Positions 10,164 to 18,352 of a DNA stretch of 64,000 bases are shown here, piece by piece. This stretch comes from an uncultured Clostridium sp. (GTDB lineage: Bacteria; Bacillota; Clostridia; Lachnospirales; Lachnospiraceae), in contig CANRZB010000002.1 in assembly GCA_947644195.1 (NCBI GenBank), positions 62,001 to 126,000 of the forward strand, written 5' to 3'. The position numbers and the translations under genes were made by a program. Numbering within the stretch: the first letter of the stretch is position 1; each line of letters starts with the position of its first letter. The notes beneath the pieces are model-generated. The model had not been told where the DNA came from. It worked only from the letters and a program-made list of their open reading frames with translations, and searched no databases.

Positions 10164-10236
10164 CGGTTGGAAAAATATACTAATTCTTCCAACACAGCAT
10201 ATAGGTAAATAGGTTTTCTGAACTCAATCGGTTATA

Positions 10237-12033
10237 TTATTTCTTCTTATATTTAGCTTTCTTACTAACTCCAGCTTTCTTCATAAGTTTCTTATAACTA
10301 TTGAGAGCTTTCTTCTTAAGTTTCTTCGGTACGGTTACCGTCATCTTCTTATTGGTCTTAGCAAATGCCTTTGCACCAATCTTCTTAACAGCAGTACCCT
10401 TGAATGTTACTTTATTTAACTTAGAACACTTGAAGAATGCCTGTTTGCCAATTGTCTTGATGTTCTTACCAATTACTACAGATTTCAGTTTCTTGTTTCC
10501 ACTGAATGCTTTTGCTTTGATGCTGGTTACCTTGCAGCTCTTGCCATTAACCTTAACCGTAGCTGGAATGGTTACACTGGTAGCGTTCTTCTTAGGTGCT
10601 GAGAACTCTACGGCACCTGCCTTAGCATCTGTTACCTTGTAGGTAGCTCCACCAACCTTAGCGGTTGTTCCGTTCGTCAGACCAGCAGCTGGTGCCTGAG
10701 TAGGAGCAGGAGCCTTTGTAGGCTGTGTTCCACCAGGTGTCTGTGTAGGCTGGTTTGGATTTGGTGTAGAGTTACCACCAGGGTTCTGTGTAGGATTTCC
10801 TGGCTCAGGAGTATTTGTTGGCTCTACAATAATAGACTCATCTAAGTTCTGCTTCTGCTGTTCTGTAACATAGTCTTTAGGACCATAAGTAAATGCTATT
10901 TCTACAGTCTTAATTTCTTCATCAATATAATCTTCTAACAAATATGGTGTCGCTTCTGTAATGTCACAAAGACTACGAGCATCTTTATCTTTACGTTTCT
11001 GCGCATCATCCTCTGGACACCAACTATTATAGGTGTTAATTCTTGTAGTTTTACTGTCATCAGAACATGTATATGCTTTGTCTAATATCTCTGCAGGTAC
11101 AGCCTCACCGTTAATCTTCATCGCATCAATACGAATCAAATAATTCGGGAAGTATGTCTCAGCTCCAATAATATAGATTGCGGAGAACGCCATTCCATTC
11201 GCCAGTTCAGCATCTGTTCCACGATAGTCAGCTGCAATCTTATACTGTCCTTTTCCAGGAACTTTTGCATCGTACAGCTTAATGCCTTTTGCCTCTGCTG
11301 CTGCCGGATCTTCTGGACCATCCTGAATTGCCCAATCATTATCTGCTAATTGGAATCCAGCTTCAAATGGTGTATCTACTGGGTCCGGTGCATCTGTTGC
11401 CGCCGGCGCCGGAGACTGTGTAGCGCTACCAGTTCCTGGATCTGCTGTCTCACTTGGATCAGGTGTCTCTGCACCACTGCCAGTTCCTGGATTTGCTGTA
11501 TCTTCTGGGGCTGCTGGAGCATCCCAGAATCCTTCCAATGTAAATGTGAATTCCAAGCTCTGTTCACAGTCTAATGCCGTTTTTCCATTTTTCAGGATAG
11601 TTGATGGATTAGTACCATCCCAAGGCTTACCGCCCCATGCGTTATAAAACTGGATCTGAACTTTCTTTCCATCTTTAGCAATTGCTGGTGCTTCAGTAAG
11701 CTCAACATCTTTACCATCTGCCTTTACAGTAACATTTTTTACCGCCGGTGACTTTGCACCCTCTACGCCAACTCCTTTATCATCACCAAACTGAAGATAT
11801 AGTGCGGTGTTCTTCTCATTTGCGCTGAATTTACCCGTATACTTCAGCGTATATGTTCCGTCTCCATTGATCGTACCAAGGTCTAATGACGCCTTAGATT
11901 CCGAATCACAGAAAACAACGGAACATGTTTTGTCTGCAGCCTTTGCTGACTGAAGTTCTAATCCAGAACCCAGAGTCAAGACCATGGCTGCGGAAAGAAC
12001 CATGGACAAGGCCTTTTTGAACTGTTTCCTCAT
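10237..12033 (-). CDS. Secreted two-module protein with BspA-like leucine-rich C-terminus
   Basis: 598 residues. The signal peptide (MRKQFKKALSMVLSAAMVLT) is nearly identical to that of the protein at 7383-9866. Module 1 (about 36-175) ends in SLEFTFTLEGF and module 2 (about 220-390) ends in TVEIAFTYGPKD; both carry the (V/M)K(A/I)(D/N)G(K/E) turn and a YN(A/S)W motif also found in the GH5 protein at 2155-4893. A Pro/Thr/Gly linker follows, then about 130 residues of LRR_5 repeats (VVIGKNIKTIGKQAFFKC) with a very Lys-rich end. No hydrolase motifs are present. It is probably a carbohydrate-binding or adhesion protein working beside the GH5 enzymes. It has its own promoter (12131-12159) and terminator (10125-10163), so it is monocistronic. 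Function is inferred from context and architecture. Confidence 0.75.
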   Translation of the reverse strand: MRKQFKKALSMVLSAAMVLTLGSGLELQSAKAADKTCSVVFCDSESKASLDLGTINGDGTYTLKYTGKFSANEKNTALYLQFGDDKGVGVEGAKSPAVKNVTVKADGKDVELTEAPAIAKDGKKVQIQFYNAWGGKPWDGTNPSTILKNGKTALDCEQSLEFTFTLEGFWDAPAAPEDTANPGTGSGAETPDPSETADPGTGSATQSPAPAATDAPDPVDTPFEAGFQLADNDWAIQDGPEDPAAAEAKGIKLYDAKVPGKGQYKIAADYRGTDAELANGMAFSAIYIIGAETYFPNYLIRIDAMKINGEAVPAEILDKAYTCSDDSKTTRINTYNSWCPEDDAQKRKDKDARSLCDITEATPYLLEDYIDEEIKTVEIAFTYGPKDYVTEQQKQNLDESIIVEPTNTPEPGNPTQNPGGNSTPNPNQPTQTPGGTQPTKAPAPTQAPAAGLTNGTTAKVGGATYKVTDAKAGAVEFSAPKKNATSVTIPATVKVNGKSCKVTSIKAKAFSGNKKLKSVVIGKNIKTIGKQAFFKCSKLNKVTFKGTAVKKIGAKAFAKTNKKMTVTVPKKLKKKALNSYKKLMKKAGVSKKAKYKKK

Positions 12034-12130
12034 TGTTTCTTCCTCCTTTTTAATCCCTTTTTGATTTTTCTACTACTTTTGACCGGATTCCACACGGGAT
12101 ATGTAGACCCTAGTCAAGATTACAGCATAT

Positions 12131-12159
12131 ATCATATCACAGAAATTTTTATTTGGCTA
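12131..12159 (-). promoter_or_regulatory. Promoter of the two-module secreted protein gene (TAGCCA-17-TATGAT)
   Basis: TAGCCA (12154-12159) and TATGAT (12131-12136) are 17 bases apart on the minus strand, with TGA before the -10. It belongs to the TAGYCA group described in the findings. Confidence 0.6.
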
Positions 12160-12349
12160 GTCCTATTTTTAATTTTCTTATTTTTACCAATTTTTTTGCT
12201 ATATAGACAAATTTCGTTAGATATATTACACAATTTCTTATTGTATTACAAAATTACTTATAATACATTATGAGCTATTTCTCGTTCTATACTCTCGAGC
12301 AGAAGGCAGGATTCCTCGTTTTTGGGGAAATTACATGACGAGTCATAGC

Positions 12350-12397
12350 AAAACAGCCGTTGCAATGAAATGATAGATTACAACGGCCGTTTCTATT
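12350..12397. terminator. Intrinsic terminator after the GH5 gene at 12424-14964
   Basis: A long stem pairs AACAGCCGTTGCAA (from 12352) with TTACAACGGCCGTT (to 12392), with a loop of about 12 bases. A T-rich tract follows on either strand, so it may work both ways. Confidence 0.8.
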
Positions 12398-12423
12398 TAA
12401 CATTTTTTATTTTCTTTCAAACA

Positions 12424-14964
12424 TCATTTTTCCGCCGACTGAAATGGTGTTCCATCTGCATTGTATGCTGCATCACAGAACTCAATCTTCTGGAAATCCA
12501 CGCCCCGGAACTGATTGGTTGTTATGACAAGGACCGGATAATTTTCCAGCACCTTCTTGTCTAACATCAGTGTCTTTCCAATCCATGCAGTGTCTGCCAG
12601 AACGATATTTCCTTCTTCGTCCCGCCGTAACACATCTTTGCCATCTACACGGTCCCAAACCGCCTGTTCATAGGTAGTATCATATCTCCAGGAGCCTCCG
12701 TTTCCTGGGGCTTCGGCGCTATATCCCATCTGGAGCTGCGCAGCCTGACTGATATCGTCTTCATGCATGGTAATTCGCATACATGGTTGTTCCAGCTTCG
12801 TCCAATCACTGATTTCAAAATGGGAATGCCACCATTCACTGGAATGTGTCGGCGTCAAAGACAGTCCGGCATATTTTTCGTCTGTATTCACTGTAATCTG
12901 GTTTGTGCGGAAAATGCCTCCTACCTCCTGGTCATTATACAGATTAATAAATTCATCTCCAAATACTTCTCTAATATGATCTAAGTCCACATCCGCTGAG
13001 GTTGTGGTATTTCTCATGAAATCTCCTTCCCAGGTTGCCACTACCAGAGGATTCTGGTTTTCCGCCACAATATCCTGCGGGATACCGGTATGTGTTAATG
13101 TAGCCGCCGCCCGATCAGATAACTCTGGAGCCATGCCGGTAATGTCAGAAAACACTTTTCCGATATCTTCATAAACAAAATAGGCTTTTTTCCCTTTATT
13201 GCCGCTTCCAGTACGGTCTACATAAGTTCCTTCGTCCCACATTACCGGAACCATGCCACCATATTCCCGGCATTTGCTGAAAAACTCCTTGTGGTATTCC
13301 GGGATGCCATCTTTACTTGTAGAAACTACTCCAAATTCGCCAAAGATGACCCCATACCCTTTCTCAATATAGGCTTCCCTCACAGCATCAAAATCTTCCT
13401 GCATTGCCGCATAATCAGCCTCGCTTCCCCAGGTATCCTGGAATTCGGAGGTTCCCTTTGGTGTTTCATAGGAAGCAACCGTTTTGGCAATTCCCCATCC
13501 CAATGGGTCATAATAATGAATCGACACGAACAGTCTGGAAATCCCATTTTCCGCCACATCTGTCGGCATGGTATAGGTCAGCTTGTCATTGCCGGTTTTC
13601 GCCTTGTCCGAATACTTGTCGCCACAAGTCTGGTGCAGATTGGTATCATATCCCGGAATTAACAGCATCCGGTAATAATTGTTATTCTTTGTTCCATCTT
13701 CATTGATTCCTGTGCCACGTACAATATCAACAAACTTTTGGTTAATCTGATTGGTCAGTTCATAAGTTTCTTCTTTGGTCAGTGTTCCGGTCTGGACACT
13801 GCCGCCTTTCCAGTCATCATTGAGTCGCTCTCCCAATTCCTCATTTCCACCCTCAAAGATCAGGCGGTCGGAATATTCTGCATAGCGATTTGCAATCTGT
13901 TTCCAAAAATCTTCATATTTCTTCCATGCCTCTGTGCGAACGGAGGTATCTTTATCTCCAAACATCCCCCACCAGCCATTATCCCAGTGGATATTGATAA
14001 TGACATACATTTCATTGTTCAGGGCATAGTTCATTACCTCTTCCACACGGTTAAAATAGGCGTCATTAATCTTATAGTAGTTTGAACCGTCCGACTGCTT
14101 TTCTACTTTCATCAGATTCGTCCAGGCAATTGGAATACGGATTGTCTTAATACCATATTCTTTTAGCCCATCAAATAATGTCTGTGTGGATACCGGATTC
14201 GCTGCGTTAGTTTCATAACCCGTTACCCAATCAGCATCGGTCAGAGCCTCCTGCTCTTCCGGGCTTAAGCTGGTACAACTGCTAGCCAAAGTCTGTTCCA
14301 GAGAATTTCCAACATTCCATCCCATCCCCATTACACTTGCCAGGTCCTGCGCAGAAATGTTATTTCTCATCAATCCATTGTCTTTTGTCACAATGCCATT
14401 CGCAGACGGATGCTCCTCTGTCAAGTTGGAAACCTCCTGCATAGGTGTCACTGTTGGAACTTCAGTTGGCTGCGCCGATGTCTGCGGTGATGTCGTAGTT
14501 TGCGGTGACGTCGTTGTCTGTGGCTGTGCCGTTGTTTGCGGTGATGTCGTTGTCTGCGACACAGGCGACGGTGTAGGATGTTTCATGACAACCGGTTTCT
14601 TTGCATCTGCTGCGGTGACTTTGACTTTCACTGTAAAATTCTTGTTTACTTTCTTTTTTGCTTTTTTGTAGGTAACTTTTGCAGTTACCTTTGTACTGCC
14701 TGCTTTTACACCTTTGATCTTGCCATTTTTTACCGTGGCAATTTTTTTGTTTTTGGACTTCCAAGTTACCTTTGCTTTGGCAGGTTTGTTTTTTATGGTT
14801 ACCTTTGTACTCTTACCCGCCTTGACTGTCACTGATTTCTTGCTGATCTTTGGTGCTTTTGCTTTTGCTGATGCTGTCATCGTGCCTGACAATCCCTGCA
14901 CACTAAACAGCATCGCACAAACTAACGTCCACACGATCAGCTTACCCCTAAGTTTCTGCTTCAT
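12424..14964 (-). CDS. GH5 endoglucanase with N-terminal Ig-like domain
   Basis: 846 residues. The order is: signal peptide (about 1-34), Big_2 domain (36-118), a linker of repeated SPQTT units (130-166), GH5 domain (about 205-615) and a C-terminal module (about 640-846). Acid/base Glu375 lies in EGGNEELG, nucleophile Glu543 in IFGEFGV, and the strand IINIHWDNGWW is clear. The C-terminal module (WEGDF ... QPCMRITMHEDD ... KIEFCDAAYN) resembles the tail of the GH5 protein at 4930-7233. AGAGGAGGACAGACG before the ATG is a strong ribosome site. It is the first gene of the GH5 array in the direction of transcription, with its own promoter at 15030-15058 and a terminator downstream. Substrate preference cannot be read from sequence. 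Confidence 0.93.
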   Translation of the reverse strand: MKQKLRGKLIVWTLVCAMLFSVQGLSGTMTASAKAKAPKISKKSVTVKAGKSTKVTIKNKPAKAKVTWKSKNKKIATVKNGKIKGVKAGSTKVTAKVTYKKAKKKVNKNFTVKVKVTAADAKKPVVMKHPTPSPVSQTTTSPQTTAQPQTTTSPQTTTSPQTSAQPTEVPTVTPMQEVSNLTEEHPSANGIVTKDNGLMRNNISAQDLASVMGMGWNVGNSLEQTLASSCTSLSPEEQEALTDADWVTGYETNAANPVSTQTLFDGLKEYGIKTIRIPIAWTNLMKVEKQSDGSNYYKINDAYFNRVEEVMNYALNNEMYVIINIHWDNGWWGMFGDKDTSVRTEAWKKYEDFWKQIANRYAEYSDRLIFEGGNEELGERLNDDWKGGSVQTGTLTKEETYELTNQINQKFVDIVRGTGINEDGTKNNNYYRMLLIPGYDTNLHQTCGDKYSDKAKTGNDKLTYTMPTDVAENGISRLFVSIHYYDPLGWGIAKTVASYETPKGTSEFQDTWGSEADYAAMQEDFDAVREAYIEKGYGVIFGEFGVVSTSKDGIPEYHKEFFSKCREYGGMVPVMWDEGTYVDRTGSGNKGKKAYFVYEDIGKVFSDITGMAPELSDRAAATLTHTGIPQDIVAENQNPLVVATWEGDFMRNTTTSADVDLDHIREVFGDEFINLYNDQEVGGIFRTNQITVNTDEKYAGLSLTPTHSSEWWHSHFEISDWTKLEQPCMRITMHEDDISQAAQLQMGYSAEAPGNGGSWRYDTTYEQAVWDRVDGKDVLRRDEEGNIVLADTAWIGKTLMLDKKVLENYPVLVITTNQFRGVDFQKIEFCDAAYNADGTPFQSAEK

Positions 14965-15029
14965 ATCGTCTGTCCTCCTCTGAAATGAATGTGATGGCTC
15001 AAACGGCCCACAACATGTGCTACCTCATC

Positions 15030-15058
15030 AGTATAACAAAAGGAAGAACATTTATCTA
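15030..15058 (-). promoter_or_regulatory. Promoter of the GH5 gene at 12424-14964 (TAGATA-17-TATACT)
   Basis: TAGATA (15053-15058) and TATACT (15030-15035) lie 17 bases apart with a TG-extended -10. Just upstream is TGTACTAG, an octamer that recurs at several places in the window. Confidence 0.6.
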
Positions 15059-15125
15059 GTACAGCAGTTATTAAATTCCTAATAGTTTCAGCGGGCGGGA
15101 AATAATGTTTTTACAGAGCTACCAG

Positions 15126-16832
15126 CTACCTTCTGCGATACCGATTTACACATCCAGCTATCTCATAACGTCTTGGCATTGCCATATCTGACAGCCCTGC
15201 CCCTCCAGGCATCCCTGCAAACCCCTTTTGCTCCAGGTCATTCATTACCTGGTCTAAAACCTTGGACAACAAAACCTGCTGCCCATCGTATTTCTTCAAA
15301 ATGGCATCCAGCACTTTGGCAATTGCCATCATCTGCTCCCCATCCGTGATCTGCTCTAAATACCTCAAATCAACATTTTGTTTATTGATCTGAAAACCAT
15401 CGGTTCCCATCGTCTTCAACTTCGTTCCGCGCTCTTTGCCGTCCCGCCCTACTTTTGCCGGACGCTGTGACGGCATCCGAATCGGCCGTTCGGTCTCTGG
15501 ATATTCCGCCTCTTCCTCAGCCTCAAAATTAAGCGGGAAATCTTCTGCTGCGGTTTTTGCCTGTTTTGTAATCTCGTGGGGCAGATAATTCTCCATCTGT
15601 AGTATTGTATCTGCAACATGGAAAAATGCGCCGCAGCTACCTGCTACCAAAATGGTGGAAACACCGCGATGTGTATACAATCCCCGCACTCGTTTGATAA
15701 ACGGAACGATTGGCTCTGCACCTGCCGCCACTACCCGTTCCATGAGCTCATCCCGGATCATGAAATTGGTTGCGCTGGTATCTTCATCAATCAGCAAAGT
15801 ATGGCTGCCCGCCTCAATAGCTTCCACGACATTGGCTGCCTGCGAGGTGGAACCACTGGCATCTTCGGTAGAAAAATTTACAGTATCCCTCCCATTTGGC
15901 AGATTGCGAATAAACATACTGATATCTTTTCCTGAAATCGCCCTGCCATCCTCTGAACGGATCTTCATGGCGGAGGAATCTGTCGCCACATACTCCCTGC
16001 CATCACCGGAAATATGAGGATAGACCGCCTTTTCCAATGTCTGCAGCAATGTGGACTTTCCATGATATCCCCCGCCGACAATCAGAGTAATTCCTTTGCG
16101 AATCCCCATTCCACAGATTTCTCCGTGATGCGGTAACTGCCAGGTAATTTCCATGGAAGCCGGAGATTGAAACGGAATTGCTTCACGCATCGGCTTCTCC
16201 GATATTCCACTCTCCCTTGGCAGAATGGAACCATTCGCAATAAATGCAACCAGCCCCTCTGCCTGCATGGATTCTCGAATAAATCTCTGATCATCTGCCA
16301 ACTCAATGACCTCTTGACAGGCTGGCTTGGAAATACGTGCGAAAAGGCAGGCATGCTCCACCGCCGGCGGAAGATATTGGAATAATATTTTTTCTAATTC
16401 CCTGGCGTTAATGCTTCGCCCATTCGCCGGAAATCCCACCGAAAACCTCAAGGTAATGTCTCCCTGGCGTTCATCAATATGACAGGCACTGCGTTCCAGA
16501 ATTTCCTGCCCTGGATGGCTGACTGACAGGAGCCCGCTCTTGCCCGAACCCTTGGCCTTGAAACTATAAGCGGAAATCTCCCGGTAAAACAGACGGAGTA
16601 AATGATCCTCTAATGCAATTCTTCGATGTTTCTGCTGATAATATTCCGCCGGAAAACCTGCCTGTTTTCCGGTAATCTGTACACTGACACGGGATGGCGC
16701 CGCAAAGGGGTCTCCCTGTACATGGTCAATATTTAATTGATATTGTGTAAACCGGTAGCTGCCCCGCAGGCCCTTGTATGCCGGGTAGCTTTTGTGATCA
16801 ATTGACTGTAGTGCATTACGTAAACGCTGCAT
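15126..16832 (-). CDS. ABC-class P-loop ATPase (COG3044 type)
   Basis: 568-residue cytoplasmic ATPase of the family often named ABC-ATPase domain-containing protein. A Walker A motif GGGYHGKSTLL lies near residue 255, an acidic Walker B-like LLIDEDTSATNFM near 345, and the family's long N-terminal region (MQRLRNALQSIDHKSYPAYKGL) is intact. No membrane segments are present. Cellular function is not well established; members are widespread in Clostridia. GTGAGGAACAATTC before the ATG supports the start. It lies 101 bases downstream of the CarD-type gene and may be co-transcribed with it. Confidence 0.85.
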   Translation of the reverse strand: MQRLRNALQSIDHKSYPAYKGLRGSYRFTQYQLNIDHVQGDPFAAPSRVSVQITGKQAGFPAEYYQQKHRRIALEDHLLRLFYREISAYSFKAKGSGKSGLLSVSHPGQEILERSACHIDERQGDITLRFSVGFPANGRSINARELEKILFQYLPPAVEHACLFARISKPACQEVIELADDQRFIRESMQAEGLVAFIANGSILPRESGISEKPMREAIPFQSPASMEITWQLPHHGEICGMGIRKGITLIVGGGYHGKSTLLQTLEKAVYPHISGDGREYVATDSSAMKIRSEDGRAISGKDISMFIRNLPNGRDTVNFSTEDASGSTSQAANVVEAIEAGSHTLLIDEDTSATNFMIRDELMERVVAAGAEPIVPFIKRVRGLYTHRGVSTILVAGSCGAFFHVADTILQMENYLPHEITKQAKTAAEDFPLNFEAEEEAEYPETERPIRMPSQRPAKVGRDGKERGTKLKTMGTDGFQINKQNVDLRYLEQITDGEQMMAIAKVLDAILKKYDGQQVLLSKVLDQVMNDLEQKGFAGMPGGAGLSDMAMPRRYEIAGCVNRYRRR

Positions 16833-16933
16833 GAATTGTTCCTCACTTCCTGTATTTTTATTTCTTCTAATCTAACGTGGAATGAAAACGATGTTCTCTT
16901 TCCATTCCAGATTTTGTCCATCTTCTATGGTTG

Positions 16934-17449
16934 TCAAGCCGGCTCCTCCTCTGTCTCCACTTGACTGCGAATATAGCTTTCTACTTTTTCCAGATCCATG
17001 TTGAGAGAAATTGCCAGTTCTTTATATAAAAAATCCTCCGCCATGTTAAAATAACGCTCATCACTGGCAGTCACCTTTTTCCCTGCTGCCAGACGCTTTT
17101 GTTTCCGGGGATAGATGGTCTTAATCACCCGGATCATTTCGTGGCAGTCCGCTTTTGCCAGAGCATCTTTGTAATCTTTTTCCCGTTTTTTCTCATCTAC
17201 AATCCACAATTCCTGTATCTGTGGTATTTCACGAATCAGATCTTCCGCCTCTTGCTGGGTCAGAATGGGGCGCATGATGATCTTCTGGTTGTCCACCGGT
17301 GTATAAATTCTACTTTCTTTGGAATAAAATGGAGATAAGGTATAATACACCCGGTCTCCTGTCGCTGGAGAGGAATCGAGAGGTCCTATTCCATCCACGA
17401 TACATACCCCTGTGCTTCCATAGATAATTAACTGGCCTTTTTCAAACAT
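16934..17449 (-). CDS. CarD-family transcriptional regulator
   Basis: 171 residues. The N-terminal CarD/TRCF RNA-polymerase-interaction domain is clear (MFEKGQLIIYGSTGVCIVDGI ... YYTLSPFYSKESRIYTPVDN), followed by a helical C-terminal domain. CarD-like proteins bind the beta subunit of RNA polymerase and tune the stability of open complexes. The start at 17447-17449 is preferred because GGAAGGAGG precedes it and it begins exactly at the domain; an in-frame ATG 43 codons upstream would add a basic extension with a weak ribosome site. The promoter at 17609-17637 gives a leader of about 150 bases. Confidence 0.9.
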   Translation of the reverse strand: MFEKGQLIIYGSTGVCIVDGIGPLDSSPATGDRVYYTLSPFYSKESRIYTPVDNQKIIMRPILTQQEAEDLIREIPQIQELWIVDEKKREKDYKDALAKADCHEMIRVIKTIYPRKQKRLAAGKKVTASDERYFNMAEDFLYKELAISLNMDLEKVESYIRSQVETEEEPA

Positions 17450-17608
17450 ATTTCTGCCTCCTTCCGGCTGGCACATTCGCCTTAGCCGCCGCTGATCTGC
17501 ACCTGGCAGACACCTAATACGAGCCACTCTCCCCGTTCCATACGTAAATTCTTTCACGAAAACAACAAACTTAGACATGTTTTACTGTTACTTCGTATTT
17601 GTTGTACT

Positions 17609-17637
17609 AGTATAACACCTTTTTCTTTTTTTTGTAA
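17609..17637 (-). promoter_or_regulatory. Promoter of the CarD-type gene
   Basis: TTACAA (17632-17637) and TATACT (17609-17614) lie 17 bases apart, with TGT before the -10. The start region contains the recurring sequence TACTAGTACAACAAATACGA. Confidence 0.65.
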
Positions 17638-17642
17638 GATAC

Positions 17643-17671
17643 TTGTTTCAAATAAATTCCTGTGTTAATAT
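17643..17671 (+). promoter_or_regulatory. Promoter of the YczE/YitT-type gene
   Basis: TTGTTT (17643-17648) and TAATAT (17666-17671) lie 17 bases apart with TG just before the -10. It is divergent from, and abuts, the CarD-type promoter. Confidence 0.5.
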
Positions 17672-17706
17672 GTTCACGTTAAATTGGGAAATAGAGGTAA
17701 TTCGAC

Positions 17707-18351
17707 ATGAAAATCACAAAAAAATGGATACAAACTTTTTTCTTAATGCTAGGTTCCGTCATTATGATGGGGTTTGGCGTATCGCTTCTGGTATTGACTC
17801 AGATGGGGACAGATCCCTGTTCTTCTATGAATTATGGCGTATCTCGAACGGTTCATATGTCTTTCGGAACTTATCAATTGCTGTTTAATCTCGTTCTGCT
17901 GGTTGCAGTACTCATTGGAAACTACCGCCTGATCGGAACCGGAACGGTGGGAAATATGGTTCTGGTAGGCTATGCCGCTGATTTCTTTAGCTGGATCTGG
18001 AGCGATGTATGCCATATTCCTGCCGACTTGTCCCTGGGAGTGCGTCTTCTGATTCTGCTCCCTACACTTCTGATCTTTGTAACAGCAGCCGCCTGTTATA
18101 TGAACAGCGGCCATGGAATGGCGCCATATGACGCCGTCCCGTTTATCCTCAGCAATAAATTAGAAAAAGCGACAGGCAAGTCCGGGTTCTTTCGTCCTCT
18201 CCGCCTGTCGCTGGATCTGCTTGCCACCGTCATCGGTTATTTTACCGGCGGTGAGGTGGGATTAATGACCGTGTTGATGGTAATTTTGCTGGCTCCCACT
18301 GTGGAATTCGTTGGAAAACAATTTCAGAATATCGGCATTGGAAACCAATAA
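17707..18351 (+). CDS. YczE/YyaS/YitT-family integral membrane protein
   Basis: 214 residues with about five hydrophobic segments (residues 10-30, 50-72, 78-100, 108-128, 170-200). The motif GFGVSLLVLTQMGTDPCSSMNYG near the N-terminus and SGHGMAPYDAVPFIL in the middle are typical of the family. Function is unknown; some relatives affect lipopeptide production or transport. GAGG nine bases before the ATG supports the start. The gene ends one base before the convergent glmS stop, with no terminator between them. Confidence 0.8.
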   Translation: MKITKKWIQTFFLMLGSVIMMGFGVSLLVLTQMGTDPCSSMNYGVSRTVHMSFGTYQLLFNLVLLVAVLIGNYRLIGTGTVGNMVLVGYAADFFSWIWSDVCHIPADLSLGVRLLILLPTLLIFVTAAACYMNSGHGMAPYDAVPFILSNKLEKATGKSGFFRPLRLSLDLLATVIGYFTGGEVGLMTVLMVILLAPTVEFVGKQFQNIGIGNQ

Positions 18352-18352
18352 T

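Noticed and set aside
9763..10195. Two small proteins of 92 and 108 codons upstream of the secreted modular protein
   Set aside because: They cross a terminator or the start of a real gene and lack ribosome sites; noted only as an odd open segment.
1..14964. Cellulosome components
   Set aside because: No dockerin calcium-binding repeats or cohesin domains are visible; the C-termini are binding modules, LRR or Lys-rich tails.
17450..17578. Extended N-terminus for the CarD-type protein
   Set aside because: The extra 43 codons lack a good ribosome site, while GGAAGGAGG precedes the internal ATG that begins exactly at the domain.
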